From: Phaeobacter sp. A36a-5a
Lineage (GTDB): Bacteria > Pseudomonadota > Alphaproteobacteria > Rhodobacterales > Rhodobacteraceae
Length of the DNA stretch: 64,000 nt
Reading direction: 5' to 3'
NCBI RefSeq assembly: GCF_037911135.1
Contig: NZ_JBBLYU010000003.1
Location: forward strand, 124,001 to 188,000
Position numbers and translations under genes: made by a program. Shown in pieces: positions 55,268 to 63,935 of this stretch. Position 1 is the first letter of the stretch. Each line of letters begins with the position of its first letter. Under the pieces are notes generated by a model, which saw nothing but the letters and a program-made list of their open reading frames with translations, ran no database searches and had not been told where the DNA came from.

Positions 55268-55468
55268 GTTCTCAGGGCGGGGCGAAATTCCCCACCGGCG
55301 GTAAGCGGGCATGTCCCCGTAAGCCCGCGAGCGGTCATTTTGAGTGCCGTCACAGCTTGAACCGACAACCGGTTCCCCCTTTTCGGGCTGTGAACGCACT
55401 GGAAATGATGTCCAGCAGATCTGGTGTAACTCCAGAGCCGACGGTCATAGTCCGGATGAAAGAGAACG
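55268..55468 (+). promoter_or_regulatory. FMN riboswitch (RFN element)
   Basis: CTCAGGGCGGGGCGAAATTC, CCCACCGGCGGTA and, after a long variable arm, CCAGCAGATCTGGTGTAACTC, CAGAGCCGACGGTCATAGTC and CGGATGAAAGAGA are the conserved blocks of the FMN aptamer in the right order. The variable arm at about 55305-55395 is longer than usual. It lies upstream of ribH only. A 9-bp hairpin at 55475-55498 (one bulge) may be the expression platform; with no T-run it could control translation. Confidence 0.93.
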
Positions 55469-55550
55469 TGTGACAGGGCCACGGGGGACGTGTGCCCTCA
55501 TCACTCGTGATCGCCTTGGGTGACGTGTCAAACCTATAGGAGATACCACA

Positions 55551-55988
55551 ATGACACACACCCGCTTTGCCTTCATCAAGGCACATTGGCATTCCGACAT
55601 CGTTGATCGCGCATTGGAGGGCTTTCAGCAGCTGATCCCGGCGGAGCAGATCGACGTGTTTGATGTGCCCGGCGCCTTTGAAATGCCGCTGCTGGCCAAG
55701 GATCTCGCCAAGACCGGAAAATACGACGCCATCGCCTGCGCCGCCTTTGTGGTGGATGGCGGCATCTACCGCCATGACTTCGTGGCACAGGCTGTGGTGG
55801 ATGGCCTGATGCAGGCAGGCATGGAGACTGGCGTGCCCGTCCTGTCCGTCTCGCTAACGCCGCACCACTATCAGGAAACCGATCACCACAACGCCATCTA
55901 CCGCGCCCATTTTGTCGACAAGGGACGCGAGGCCGCCAATGCTGCGCTGATGATCGTCAGAACCCGGCAGGAGGCGCTTGGCGCCTAA
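55551..55988 (+). CDS. ribH: 6,7-dimethyl-8-ribityllumazine synthase, type II (RibH2-like)
   Basis: Penultimate step of riboflavin synthesis; 145 residues. FAFIKAHWHSDIVDRALEGF, DVFDVPGAFEMPLLAKDLAK, AAFVVDGGIYRHDFVAQAVV and LSVSLTPHHYQETDHH match Brucella RibH2, a decameric type II lumazine synthase, rather than the usual RibH1. The ATG at 55551 follows AGGAGATACC. An FMN riboswitch lies 80 bases upstream. Confidence 0.93.
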   Translation: MTHTRFAFIKAHWHSDIVDRALEGFQQLIPAEQIDVFDVPGAFEMPLLAKDLAKTGKYDAIACAAFVVDGGIYRHDFVAQAVVDGLMQAGMETGVPVLSVSLTPHHYQETDHHNAIYRAHFVDKGREAANAALMIVRTRQEALGA

Positions 55989-56038
55989 ACGGGGCAAGAC
56001 GCAGCGCGGGTCGGGCCGCTACAGGCCCGGCCAAGCGA

Positions 56039-56731
56039 TCACCCCAGATAGGCCTTCAGCGCCGGCGGCGGATTGTCCAGTAGCTCCGCCGTCGCCATCG
56101 GCGGATGCGCCGCGCCATCCGCCACCAGTATCACCTGATCCGCAATCCGCCGCGCATCCGCCGGGTCATGGCTGACCATCAGAACCGTTGCCCCGGTCTC
56201 CTGAGCCAGCTCCGCCACCAGATCCAGCATCTCGGCCTTCAGCGCGGGCCCCAGCGCCGCAAACGGCTCGTCCAGCAGCAGCAGATCGCGGCCCTGCACC
56301 AGCACCCGTCCCAGCGCCACCCGGCTTTGCTGGCCACCGGACAGGGCGGCGGGCTTGCGCTCTTCCATTCCGGCCAGTCCGACCCGGGCAATCGCTGCGC
56401 GCACCTTGTCCTGCTCTTCGCGGCTCAGCCGCAGGTTCGGGCGAATGCCCAGCGCGACATTCTGCGCCACGCTCAGATGCGGAAACAGATTGCCGTCCTG
56501 AAACAACATCGCAATCGGCCGTGCACCCGGTCTCACATCCGTCAAAGCGCGCCCCTGCCACGACAGCCCCCCTGAGATGATCGGCACAAAACCGGCAATC
56601 GCCTCGATCAGCGTTGTCTTGCCCGCGCCGGAGGGACCGATCACCGCCACCCGCTCACCCGCCGCAACCGACAGATCCGCACGCACGATAAAGCCGCCGT
56701 TATCCATTTTGCAGTGATCAAGTTTCAGCAT
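56039..56731 (-). CDS. thiQ: Thiamine ABC transporter ATP-binding protein ThiQ
   Basis: Transport ATPase, 230 residues. Walker A IGPSGAGKTTLIEAI, the Q-loop MLFQDGNLFPHLSVAQN, signature LSGGQQSRVALGRVL and Walker B LLLLDEPFAALGPAL are intact. It overlaps thiP by 14 bp and is last in thiBPQ. A GGGCC-type hairpin lies in the 50-base gap to ribH. Confidence 0.92.
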   Translation of the reverse strand: MLKLDHCKMDNGGFIVRADLSVAAGERVAVIGPSGAGKTTLIEAIAGFVPIISGGLSWQGRALTDVRPGARPIAMLFQDGNLFPHLSVAQNVALGIRPNLRLSREEQDKVRAAIARVGLAGMEERKPAALSGGQQSRVALGRVLVQGRDLLLLDEPFAALGPALKAEMLDLVAELAQETGATVLMVSHDPADARRIADQVILVADGAAHPPMATAELLDNPPPALKAYLG

Positions 56732-58274
56732 GACGCCGACCTCCCCGGTCGCATATGTAAAACGCCCCCATCGACAGGCACAGCAGCAACAGCGCCCCGC
56801 CCGAGGCTGCCTCCATCCGGTAAGCTCCCATCAGGCGATAGACCTGCAAGGGCAGCGTTGCGGTTTCAGAATCGGCAAACAGCGCAATGACTCCGAGATC
56901 GCCCATCGACAGCGCGGCCGCCAGTCCCGCGGCAAAGCCAAGCTGAGGACGCAGCCGTGGCAACAGCACCCGGCGCAGGAACGCCCCGCCGCGCATGTCC
57001 AAAGAGAGCGACAAACGGCCATAGCGCGCCAGGATCTCGCGCACTCTGGGGATCAGAATGCGCAGCGCAAACGGCAGCGCCATCAGCGCATTGACCAGTG
57101 CCGTGACCGGCAGCGCCAGCGCAAAGGGATCAGCAACCGGGTAGATCAGAATAAACAGCCCGGTGCCGATCACCAGCGGTGACACCGCCAGACCAAGCAG
57201 CCCGGCAACCTCCACCACCGCCCCCCGGCCCAGCGCCACGGCAATTGCCATCGGCAGGGCGATCAGCAGCAGAACCAGCGTACTCAGCCCGGCAATCAAC
57301 GCCGACGTCGCCGCCGCCATCCAGACCGACGCCCCCATCGACAGAAGCCCCGGCAGCCCCGCGATGACGATGGCGCTCAGCGGCAACACCAGGAACTGCG
57401 CCGCCCCCGACAGATAGATCGCATCCAGCCCCCGCGCCCAGCGCCCCTCGCCATCCCAGCGCCGCACGGGCCGGTCTAGCCCGGCTCCGAATCCTTCGCC
57501 GCTGGCAACGCGCAGCGCCACCAGCGCCGCCGCCCCGGTCAGCAGCAGCTGAACACCCGACAGCATCGCCGCCCGCCCAAGATCGAAATCGAAGCGGAAC
57601 GCCTGATAAATCGCCAGTTCGATGGTGGTGGCACGTGGTCCGCCCCCCAGCGTCAGCGCCACCGCAAAGCTGGACAGGCAGATCGCAAAGACCACCGCCA
57701 GCGCACCGGGCACCACCTGCCGCAGCATCGGTGCCTCCAGCAGCCGCCACATTGCCAATGGTCCGGCATTGAGCTGCGCCGCAAGGCGAAAGCGCTCCGC
57801 CGGGATTTCCTGCCAGCCTTGCAGGATCAGCCGTGTCGCCAGCGGCAGATTGAAAAACACATGAGCCAGCACAACGCCGTGCAAACCATAGATCTGCAGC
57901 GGTCCAAGCCCGAAAACCCCCAGCAGATCGCTCAACCAGCCCGACCGGCCAAACACCGCCAGAATGCCAAGGATCGCAACAATCACCGGCAGGATGAACG
58001 GCGCCCCCATCAGGGCGATCAGCAGCCGCCGCCCGCGAAACCGTCGCCGCGCCAGCGCGCGCGCCACCGGCACCGCCAGCGTCACGCTCGCAACCGCCGA
58101 CAGAACCGCCTGCCAGATGGTAAAGCGGATCGCGGCCCAATCGGCGACCCCAAGACCGCGCCCGACCTCGGCCCGCAGGATAACAGCGGCCAAGGCCCCA
58201 AGGATGAACGTCGCGACCAGGGTCGCGACGCCCAGACCCCAGCGGGATCTCAGCGGCTGAGCGCGGTCAGCCAT
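56718..58274 (-). CDS. thiP: Thiamine ABC transporter permease ThiP
   Basis: Fused two-domain permease, 518 residues, about twelve helices. Each half has a binding-protein-dependent transport motif, including LMGAPFILPVIVAILGILAV early and AVSPLVIGTGLFILI later. It overlaps thiB by 25 bp and thiQ by 14 bp, so the whole operon is translationally coupled. Confidence 0.9.
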   Translation of the reverse strand: MADRAQPLRSRWGLGVATLVATFILGALAAVILRAEVGRGLGVADWAAIRFTIWQAVLSAVASVTLAVPVARALARRRFRGRRLLIALMGAPFILPVIVAILGILAVFGRSGWLSDLLGVFGLGPLQIYGLHGVVLAHVFFNLPLATRLILQGWQEIPAERFRLAAQLNAGPLAMWRLLEAPMLRQVVPGALAVVFAICLSSFAVALTLGGGPRATTIELAIYQAFRFDFDLGRAAMLSGVQLLLTGAAALVALRVASGEGFGAGLDRPVRRWDGEGRWARGLDAIYLSGAAQFLVLPLSAIVIAGLPGLLSMGASVWMAAATSALIAGLSTLVLLLIALPMAIAVALGRGAVVEVAGLLGLAVSPLVIGTGLFILIYPVADPFALALPVTALVNALMALPFALRILIPRVREILARYGRLSLSLDMRGGAFLRRVLLPRLRPQLGFAAGLAAALSMGDLGVIALFADSETATLPLQVYRLMGAYRMEAASGGALLLLCLSMGAFYICDRGGRRHAET

Positions 58275-59227
58275 TCTTCCAGCGCCGCATCACGCAGCGC
58301 CGCCGCTTCCTCTGCACCCAGCAACAGCGATTTCTCCGGCGCAACGAGGGTCTCAAACCCTTGCGGCAGGCCAGCTGTCGGCGTCACCGCCGGATACATC
58401 CAGTTGGTGGTCGGAATGATTGACTGGAACGCATCGCTGACCATGAAGGCCAGGAACTGATCCGCCAGTTCCGGCTGGTCGCTGGCCGCCAGCTTGCCGG
58501 CAACCTCAACCTGCATGTAGTGACCTTCATCGAAGACCGCCGCCGCCTTGCTGGCGTCATCCTCGGCGATCAGGTGATAGGCCGGCGAGGTGGTATAGGA
58601 GAGCACCATATCCGCCTCGCCCTCCAGGAACAGCCCATAGGCCTCCGACCAGCCCTTGGTCACGGTCAGCACATTGTCGGCCAGCCCCTCCCAGACCTCG
58701 GGGGCCTTGTCGCCATAGGCAGCCTTCACCCACATCAAGAGGCCAAGGCCGGGGGTGGAGGAACGCGGATCCTGAATCACGATCTTCAGATCGCTCTCAG
58801 CCAGCTCGGTAAAACTCTTCGGTGCCGTGGCATCCGCATTATGCACAAAGGCAAAATACCCCCAGTCATAGGGCGCAAAGGTGGTGTCTTCCCACTCGAA
58901 CGGCAGTGCATAATCGGCGCTGATGCTGTGCTCGGCAAAAAGACCGGTCGCCTTCGCCGCTGCGGTCAGATTGGTGTCGAGCCCCAGCACCACATCCGCA
59001 TCGGACCGCGCCCCTTCCAGCTTCACCCGTGCGAGCAGCGCCGCGCCGTCGCCTGCGCCGACCAGTTTCAGGTCACAGCTGCAGGTCGCCTCAAAGGCTT
59101 TCTCCACCGCAGGCCCGGGACCCCAGTCAGAGACAAAGCTGTCGTAGGTGTAGACAATAAGTTCAGGCGTTTCGGCATAGGCTGCCGTTGCGCCCAGCAG
59201 TCCCGCTGCAAGTACAAGATGTTTCAT
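58250..59227 (-). CDS. thiB: Thiamine-binding periplasmic protein ThiB
   Basis: 325 residues. A short signal peptide (LVLAAGLLGATAAYA) then TPELIVYTYDSFVSDWGPGP, a ThiB hallmark, GADVVLG-like DVVLGLDTNLTAA, and the ligand region WEDTTFAPYDWGYFAFVHN. The ATG at 59227 follows GGAGG. Binds thiamine or its phosphates for ThiPQ. It lies downstream of a TPP riboswitch. Confidence 0.93.
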   Translation of the reverse strand: MKHLVLAAGLLGATAAYAETPELIVYTYDSFVSDWGPGPAVEKAFEATCSCDLKLVGAGDGAALLARVKLEGARSDADVVLGLDTNLTAAAKATGLFAEHSISADYALPFEWEDTTFAPYDWGYFAFVHNADATAPKSFTELAESDLKIVIQDPRSSTPGLGLLMWVKAAYGDKAPEVWEGLADNVLTVTKGWSEAYGLFLEGEADMVLSYTTSPAYHLIAEDDASKAAAVFDEGHYMQVEVAGKLAASDQPELADQFLAFMVSDAFQSIIPTTNWMYPAVTPTAGLPQGFETLVAPEKSLLLGAEEAAALRDAALEEWLTALSR

Positions 59228-59280
59228 GGCATCCTCCAATGCGGCCTCCAATGCGACGTGGGGCAAGGGTGGAGCCATTC

Positions 59281-59358
59281 CATACCTTCCCTCCGCCGGT
59301 TCTAGCCGGTTCAGGTTCTACGGGTGTGATCTCAGCGTCGATGACGCACCCCGAGGTG
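59281..59358 (-). promoter_or_regulatory. TPP riboswitch (THI element)
   Basis: On the minus strand the aptamer reads ACCTCGGGGTGCG, GACGCTGAGATCACACCC, GTAGAACCTGAACCGG and CTAGAACCGGCGGAGGGAAG, matching the conserved TPP blocks (CTGAGA, ACCCGTAGAACCTGA, CGGCGGAGGGA). It lies 55 bases before thiB. No terminator hairpin with T-run is seen between, so control may act on translation at the tandem Shine-Dalgarno sequences at 59233-59255. Confidence 0.92.
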
Positions 59359-59559
59359 GCGCGCACCCTAGGGGCCGGACAGCTGAAAGACAAGCGATAG
59401 CGGGCCCGCACCCCTCACTAGAATGACAGCAAGGCTGACCAATTGTTTCGCACGCGAAACATTGGGGGAGTCTGGCTGTCCTTTCTGCAAGGTTAACCCA
59501 CCCCATCTTCTGGCCGGAAATATCCCGGGGGAGCCGCCCTATGGGCGGCGGGGGGGCGG

Positions 59560-59574
59560 CCCCCCCCCCCCCCC
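59560..59574. repeat. 15-base poly-C tract
   Basis: Fifteen consecutive C (plus strand) lie 71 bp before the aroC start, directly preceded by a seven-G run and CGG, so the two can pair into a hairpin. Homopolymers of this length are rare in GC-rich alphaproteobacteria and mutate readily. It may also be where sequencing is least reliable. Confidence 0.8.
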
Positions 59575-59644
59575 TGCGAAACAGGAAACCCCTTGAGGGT
59601 GCCGCCCACCCCCGCTAAGCACTTTCGCAAAGGAGACCGCGCCC

Positions 59645-60751
59645 ATGTCGATCAACAGCTTTGGCCATCTGTTCCGCGTCACCACCTGGGGCGAAAGCCA
59701 CGGACCCGCTCTGGGTGCGACGGTTGACGGCTGCCCCCCCAATGTCCCGGTCGACGCCGGGATGCTGCAGCAGTGGCTCGACAAACGCCGCCCCGGTCAG
59801 AACAAGAACATGACCCAGCGCAACGAACCCGATGCGGTGAAAATCCTCTCCGGTGTGTTCGAGGGCAAATCGACAGGCACACCGATCCAGCTGATGATCG
59901 AAAACACCGATCAGCGCTCCAAGGACTATGGCGATATCGCCCAGACCTTCCGCCCGGGCCATGCCGACATCACCTATTTTCAGAAATACGGCAACCGCGA
60001 CTATCGCGGCGGTGGCCGGTCTTCAGCCCGCGAAACGGCGGCCCGCGTGGCCGCTGGCGGTGTTGCTCGGGAGGCGATCAAATCGCTGGTGCCAGGGCTG
60101 GAGATCAAAGGCTACATGACCCGCATGGGCGAGATGGAGATCGACCGCAGCCGGTTCGACTGGGACGCCATCGACCAGAATGACTTCTGGATCCCAGATG
60201 CCGCCGCAGTGCAGGACTGGGAAGACTACCTTCAGGGGCTGCGCAAGGAACACGATTCAGTTGGCGCGGTGATTGAGGTTGTCGCCCGTGGCGTACCCGC
60301 AGGCATTGGCGCGCCGATCTATGGCAAGCTGGACACCGATCTGGCCGCCGCAATGATGTCGATCAACGCTGTCAAAGCCGTCGAGATCGGCGAAGGCATG
60401 AACGCCGCGCGTCTGAAGGGCTCGGAAAACGCCGATGAGATCTTCCTCGGCAATGATGGTCAGCCGATCTATTCGTCGAACCATTCCGGCGGCATTCTGG
60501 GCGGTATTTCCACCGGGCAGGATGTTGTCGTCAGGTTTGCGGTGAAACCCACGTCATCAATCCTGACGCCGCGCCAGTCGATCCGCAAGGATGGCAGCGC
60601 CGCCGAGGTCATCACCAAGGGCCGCCATGACCCCTGCGTCGGCATCCGTGCGGTGCCGGTGGCGGAGGCGATGATGGCCTGTGTGATCCTCGATCACCTG
60701 CTGCTGCATCGCGGTCAGGTGGGGGAAAACCAGGGCCACATCGGTGGCTGA
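59645..60751 (+). CDS. aroC: Chorismate synthase
   Basis: Last step of the shikimate pathway: 5-enolpyruvylshikimate-3-phosphate to chorismate, needing reduced FMN; 368 residues. [36 protein letters not shown], the signature [19 protein letters not shown] and [16 protein letters not shown] are intact. AAGGAG precedes the ATG at 59645. It converges on matB. Confidence 0.97.
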   Translation: MSINSFGHLFRVTTWGESHGPALGATVDGCPPNVPVDAGMLQQWLDKRRPGQNKNMTQRNEPDAVKILSGVFEGKSTGTPIQLMIENTDQRSKDYGDIAQTFRPGHADITYFQKYGNRDYRGGGRSSARETAARVAAGGVAREAIKSLVPGLEIKGYMTRMGEMEIDRSRFDWDAIDQNDFWIPDAAAVQDWEDYLQGLRKEHDSVGAVIEVVARGVPAGIGAPIYGKLDTDLAAAMMSINAVKAVEIGEGMNAARLKGSENADEIFLGNDGQPIYSSNHSGGILGGISTGQDVVVRFAVKPTSSILTPRQSIRKDGSAAEVITKGRHDPCVGIRAVPVAEAMMACVILDHLLLHRGQVGENQGHIGG

Positions 60752-60759
60752 TCCTGTCT

Positions 60760-60791
60760 CCGTCTCGCCGCCAAGATCAGACGCGAGACGG
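60760..60791. terminator. Bidirectional hairpin between aroC and matB
   Basis: CCGTCTCG (60760-60767) and CGAGACGG (60784-60791) are exact inverted repeats in the 54-base gap of two convergent genes. There is no T-run on either side, so this is a candidate shared transcript end. Confidence 0.5.
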
Positions 60792-60805
60792 GGGTGACGG
60801 CCAAA

Positions 60806-62308
60806 TTAGGTGAAAAGCCCGGCAAAGCGCTCGCGCAGCGCTTTCTTCTGTACCTTGCCCATCGTGTTGCGCGGCAGCTCCTGCATCAGCGCGACATGTT
60901 TGGGCTGTTTGAACTTTGCCAGCTGCCCGGACAAAGCCGCCTGAATGGCCGCAGCATCGGTGCCTTCCTCTGTCGGGACCACCACCGCCACCACGGCCTC
61001 GCCGAAATCGGGATGCGGCACGCCGATCACCGCACTTTCCAACACCCCCGGCAGATCGTCGATCAGGGTCTCAACCTCCTTTGGGTAGACGTTGAAGCCA
61101 CCGGAGATCACCAGATCCTTTTCCCGGCCGACGATGGTGACATAGCCGCTGTCGTCAATCTTCGCGAGATCGCCGGTGATGAACCAGCCATCCGGGCGCA
61201 GTTCCTCGGCGGTTTTCTCCGGCATCTGCCAGTAACCCTGGAACACATTCGGGCCGCGCACTTCCAGCACGCCGATTTCGCCCTGCGGCAGCTCCTGTCC
61301 CTCCAGCATCACCCGCGCCTCCACCCCCGGCAGCGGTTGGCCGACGGTGCCTGCGATGCGTGCGCCATCATAGGGGTTTGAGGTGCTCATATTGGTTTCC
61401 GTCATCCCATAGCGTTCCAGAATGCGATGACCTGTGCGCGCCTCCCACTGTTCGTGGGTCTCCACCAGGAGCGGCGCCGAGCCGGAAATGAACAGGCGCA
61501 TATTGGCCGCCAGATCCGGGGTCAGCTGCGCCTGCGCCAACAGCCGCGTGTAGAAGGTCGGCACCCCCATCAGCGCGGTCGATGTCGGCAGAGCTGCAAG
61601 AATGGACTCGGCATCGAACCGGGGCAGAAACACCACCTGGGCCCCCGCCAGAAGCGCCACATTGGTCGCCACGAACAGCCCGTGCGTGTGGAATATCGGC
61701 AGCGCATGAATCAGCACATCCTCAGCGGTGAAGCGCCAGTGATCCCGCAGGGTCAGTGAATTGGAATACAGGTTTTCATGGCTGAGCATCGCCCCCTTTG
61801 ACCGGCCCGTGGTGCCGGATGTGTAGAGGATCGCCGCCAGATCCGATGGGGTCCGCGCCACCGGATCGAACCCGGCCTGCCCCGCTGCCAGCTCCATAAG
61901 GCTGCCCTGCCCCTCGCCATCCAGCGTCAGCACGGCTGCCTCGCCCGCGACCGCGCGCAAACTCTCACGCCGCGCCGGATCGCAGACAAAGACGCGCGGC
62001 GTTGCATCACCGATGAAATAGGCCACCTCCGCATCGGTATAGGCAGGGTTAAGCGGCAGAAACACCGCCCCGGCCATCACCGCGCCCAGATACAGCTCAA
62101 TCGCGGCAAGGGATTTCTCCACCTGCGCCGCGACACGATCCCCCGGCTGGACTCCACGTGAAACAAGCGCCGCCGCCATACGCTCAGCCCCGGCGAAGAG
62201 ATCCCCATAGCGCAGCGGATCGGCACCGGGACGGGTGGCGAATACGGCATCTTCGCGACCAAGAGAGGCGGCGCGCAGATGGTGGATCAGGGGATTTGCA
62301 TCATACAT
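60806..62308 (-). CDS. matB: Malonyl-CoA synthetase (AMP-forming)
   Basis: Ligates malonate to CoA with ATP; 500 residues. The P-loop-like LYTSGTTGRSKGAMLSHENL, GRYGMTET-type ERYGMTETNMSTSNPY, the hinge TGDLAKIDDSGYVTIVGREKD and a C-terminal catalytic Lys in MGKVQKKALRE are present. The alphaproteobacterial MatB feature is the short LPLNPAYTDAEVAYFI region and the Arg in RIAGTVGQPLPG. The substrate assignment rests on overall similarity; a medium-chain acyl-CoA ligase is the alternative. AGGAG precedes the ATG. Confidence 0.82.
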   Translation of the reverse strand: MYDANPLIHHLRAASLGREDAVFATRPGADPLRYGDLFAGAERMAAALVSRGVQPGDRVAAQVEKSLAAIELYLGAVMAGAVFLPLNPAYTDAEVAYFIGDATPRVFVCDPARRESLRAVAGEAAVLTLDGEGQGSLMELAAGQAGFDPVARTPSDLAAILYTSGTTGRSKGAMLSHENLYSNSLTLRDHWRFTAEDVLIHALPIFHTHGLFVATNVALLAGAQVVFLPRFDAESILAALPTSTALMGVPTFYTRLLAQAQLTPDLAANMRLFISGSAPLLVETHEQWEARTGHRILERYGMTETNMSTSNPYDGARIAGTVGQPLPGVEARVMLEGQELPQGEIGVLEVRGPNVFQGYWQMPEKTAEELRPDGWFITGDLAKIDDSGYVTIVGREKDLVISGGFNVYPKEVETLIDDLPGVLESAVIGVPHPDFGEAVVAVVVPTEEGTDAAAIQAALSGQLAKFKQPKHVALMQELPRNTMGKVQKKALRERFAGLFT

Positions 62309-62424
62309 TCAGGGGCTCCTTGCGGCGGTGCGGTTGGGTTTCATGACCCTGCGCGACCTTGGACAAAGCCGGGTGGTAAAATCAACCCGTTGCACTTTTT
62401 GATCCGCAGGCGCAGGGTCTGCGC

Positions 62425-63360
62425 ATGGTGACATCCTTAACATCGCATCAACCGGGCCGTGCCATTGCGCTGAAACTGGCGGCCATTGCCCTGTTCACCG
62501 GGCTGTCGGCGATCATCAAGGCAACATCCGATGTGGTGCCCGCGGGTGAGGCGGTGTTCTTCCGATCGTTTTTTGCCATTCCGGTGATCTTGATCTGGCT
62601 GACCCTGCGCGGCCAGCTGCCGCGTGGTTTGAAAACATCGCGGCCCGGAGGGCATTTCCTGCGTGGCATCCTGGGAACGACGGCGATGGGGATGACCTTC
62701 ATGGGGCTGGGGATGCTGCCACTGCCCGAAGTCACCGCGATTGGTTATGCAACGCCGATCTTCACGCTGATTCTGGCCGCACTTCTGCTTGGGGAGCGGA
62801 TCCGGCTGATCCGGATCAGCGCGGTGATCATCGGTCTGATCGGTGTTCTGGTGATGCTCTGGCCGCGACTGGGGGGCGGAGATCTGGGCGATACCGCGAC
62901 CCTGGGGGCCATCCTGATCCTGATCGCGACGGTGGCGCGCGGGCTGGTACAGATCCATATCCGCCGTATGGTGATGACGGAACATACGGCCGCCATCGTG
63001 TTCTACTTCTCGCTGACCGCCTCGATCCTGTCGCTATGCACGCTGCCCTTTGGCTGGGTCTGGCCTGACCCCGTTACGCTGGCGCTGCTGATCGGCGCCG
63101 GGCTGGTTGGCGGGGTGGCGCAGATTCTGGTCACCTCCTCGTATCGGTTTGCCCCGGCGTCGATGCTGGCGCCCTACGATTATTCCTCGATGCTGTTTGC
63201 CATTCTGCTGGGCTATATCTGGTTCAATGAGCTGCCGACGCTGGTGATGCTGATCGGTGCCGGGCTGGTGATCGCGGGCAATGTGCTGGTAATCTGGCGC
63301 GAGAGCCGTCTGGGCTTGGAACGCGGCAAGGCGCGGTCGGTTACCGATCCCAAGGGTTGA
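62425..63360 (+). CDS. DMT-superfamily (EamA) transporter
   Basis: 311 residues with ten predicted helices in two EamA repeats. ATSDVVPAGEAVFFRSFFAIP, MGLGMLPLPEVTAIGYATPIF and LASMLAPYDYSSMLFAILLGY-type blocks match the drug/metabolite transporter family. The substrate is unknown. It is monocistronic, divergent from matB and convergent with the MarR gene. Confidence 0.88.
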   Translation: MVTSLTSHQPGRAIALKLAAIALFTGLSAIIKATSDVVPAGEAVFFRSFFAIPVILIWLTLRGQLPRGLKTSRPGGHFLRGILGTTAMGMTFMGLGMLPLPEVTAIGYATPIFTLILAALLLGERIRLIRISAVIIGLIGVLVMLWPRLGGGDLGDTATLGAILILIATVARGLVQIHIRRMVMTEHTAAIVFYFSLTASILSLCTLPFGWVWPDPVTLALLIGAGLVGGVAQILVTSSYRFAPASMLAPYDYSSMLFAILLGYIWFNELPTLVMLIGAGLVIAGNVLVIWRESRLGLERGKARSVTDPKG

Positions 63361-63369
63361 GGCTGGCGG

Positions 63370-63816
63370 CTAATCCGCCTCCAGACGGGCGCGCAACCCG
63401 TTGATGCGGTCCCGCAGGTCCAGCAGATCCTGCAGGTCGCCCCCCAGTTCCTTCAGGATACAGGAGGTGATCTCGCCTGCGTTATCCGCCAGATCCCGCC
63501 CCCGCGCTGTAAGCTGCACCAGACGGCTGCGATCATCCTCGGGGTTGGCCACACGTGCCAGCAGCCCCGCAGCCTCCATCCGCTTCAACAGTGGTGTCAG
63601 CGTGTTGGTTTCCAGGTCCAGCTGCTGGCCCAACGCGCCGACGGTCTGCCCATCGGTGTGATAAAGCGAGATCAACACCAGATACTGAGGATAGGTCAGC
63701 CCCAGCGGCGCCAGCAACGGGCGATAGAGCCGAGTCAGCGCGTGGTTTGCCGAATAAATCGCAAAGCACAGGAGATCCGGCGTATCTGGTATGGGGGATG
63801 TTGGCGTATTGGTCAT
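63370..63816 (-). CDS. ohrR: MarR-family regulator, OhrR-like
   Basis: 148-residue winged-helix regulator. LLCFAIYSANHALTRLYRPL has the reactive-Cys position of OhrR (Cys16) and LGLTYPQYLVLISLYHTDGQTV is the OhrR-type dimer helix, then GALGQQLDLETNTLTPLLKR, the recognition helix. It is divergent from an ohr gene, the standard arrangement for organic-hydroperoxide sensing. Two similar operator-like sites lie in between. Confidence 0.88.
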   Translation of the reverse strand: MTNTPTSPIPDTPDLLCFAIYSANHALTRLYRPLLAPLGLTYPQYLVLISLYHTDGQTVGALGQQLDLETNTLTPLLKRMEAAGLLARVANPEDDRSRLVQLTARGRDLADNAGEITSCILKELGGDLQDLLDLRDRINGLRARLEAD

Positions 63817-63829
63817 GGGTGCAATTTAA

Positions 63830-63896
63830 ATCGTGCACGATCCTTCTTCAAGGACTTGACCTTTGCGCCGGAGGATCCATTTATATCGCACACGAT
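63830..63896. promoter_or_regulatory. Two palindromic sites between ohrR and ohr
   Basis: ATCGTGCACGAT (63830-63841) is a perfect palindrome 14 bp before the regulator start, and ATCGCACACGAT (63885-63896) is a near-copy in front of ohr. The second overlaps a probable -10 (ATTTAT at 63879) whose -35 (TTGACC, 63856) is 17 bp upstream. This layout fits repression of both genes by the OhrR-like protein until it is oxidised. Confidence 0.7.
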
Positions 63897-63935
63897 GTAA
63901 TTTACTTCGACAGTGACACAGGAAAGGATCCCATC

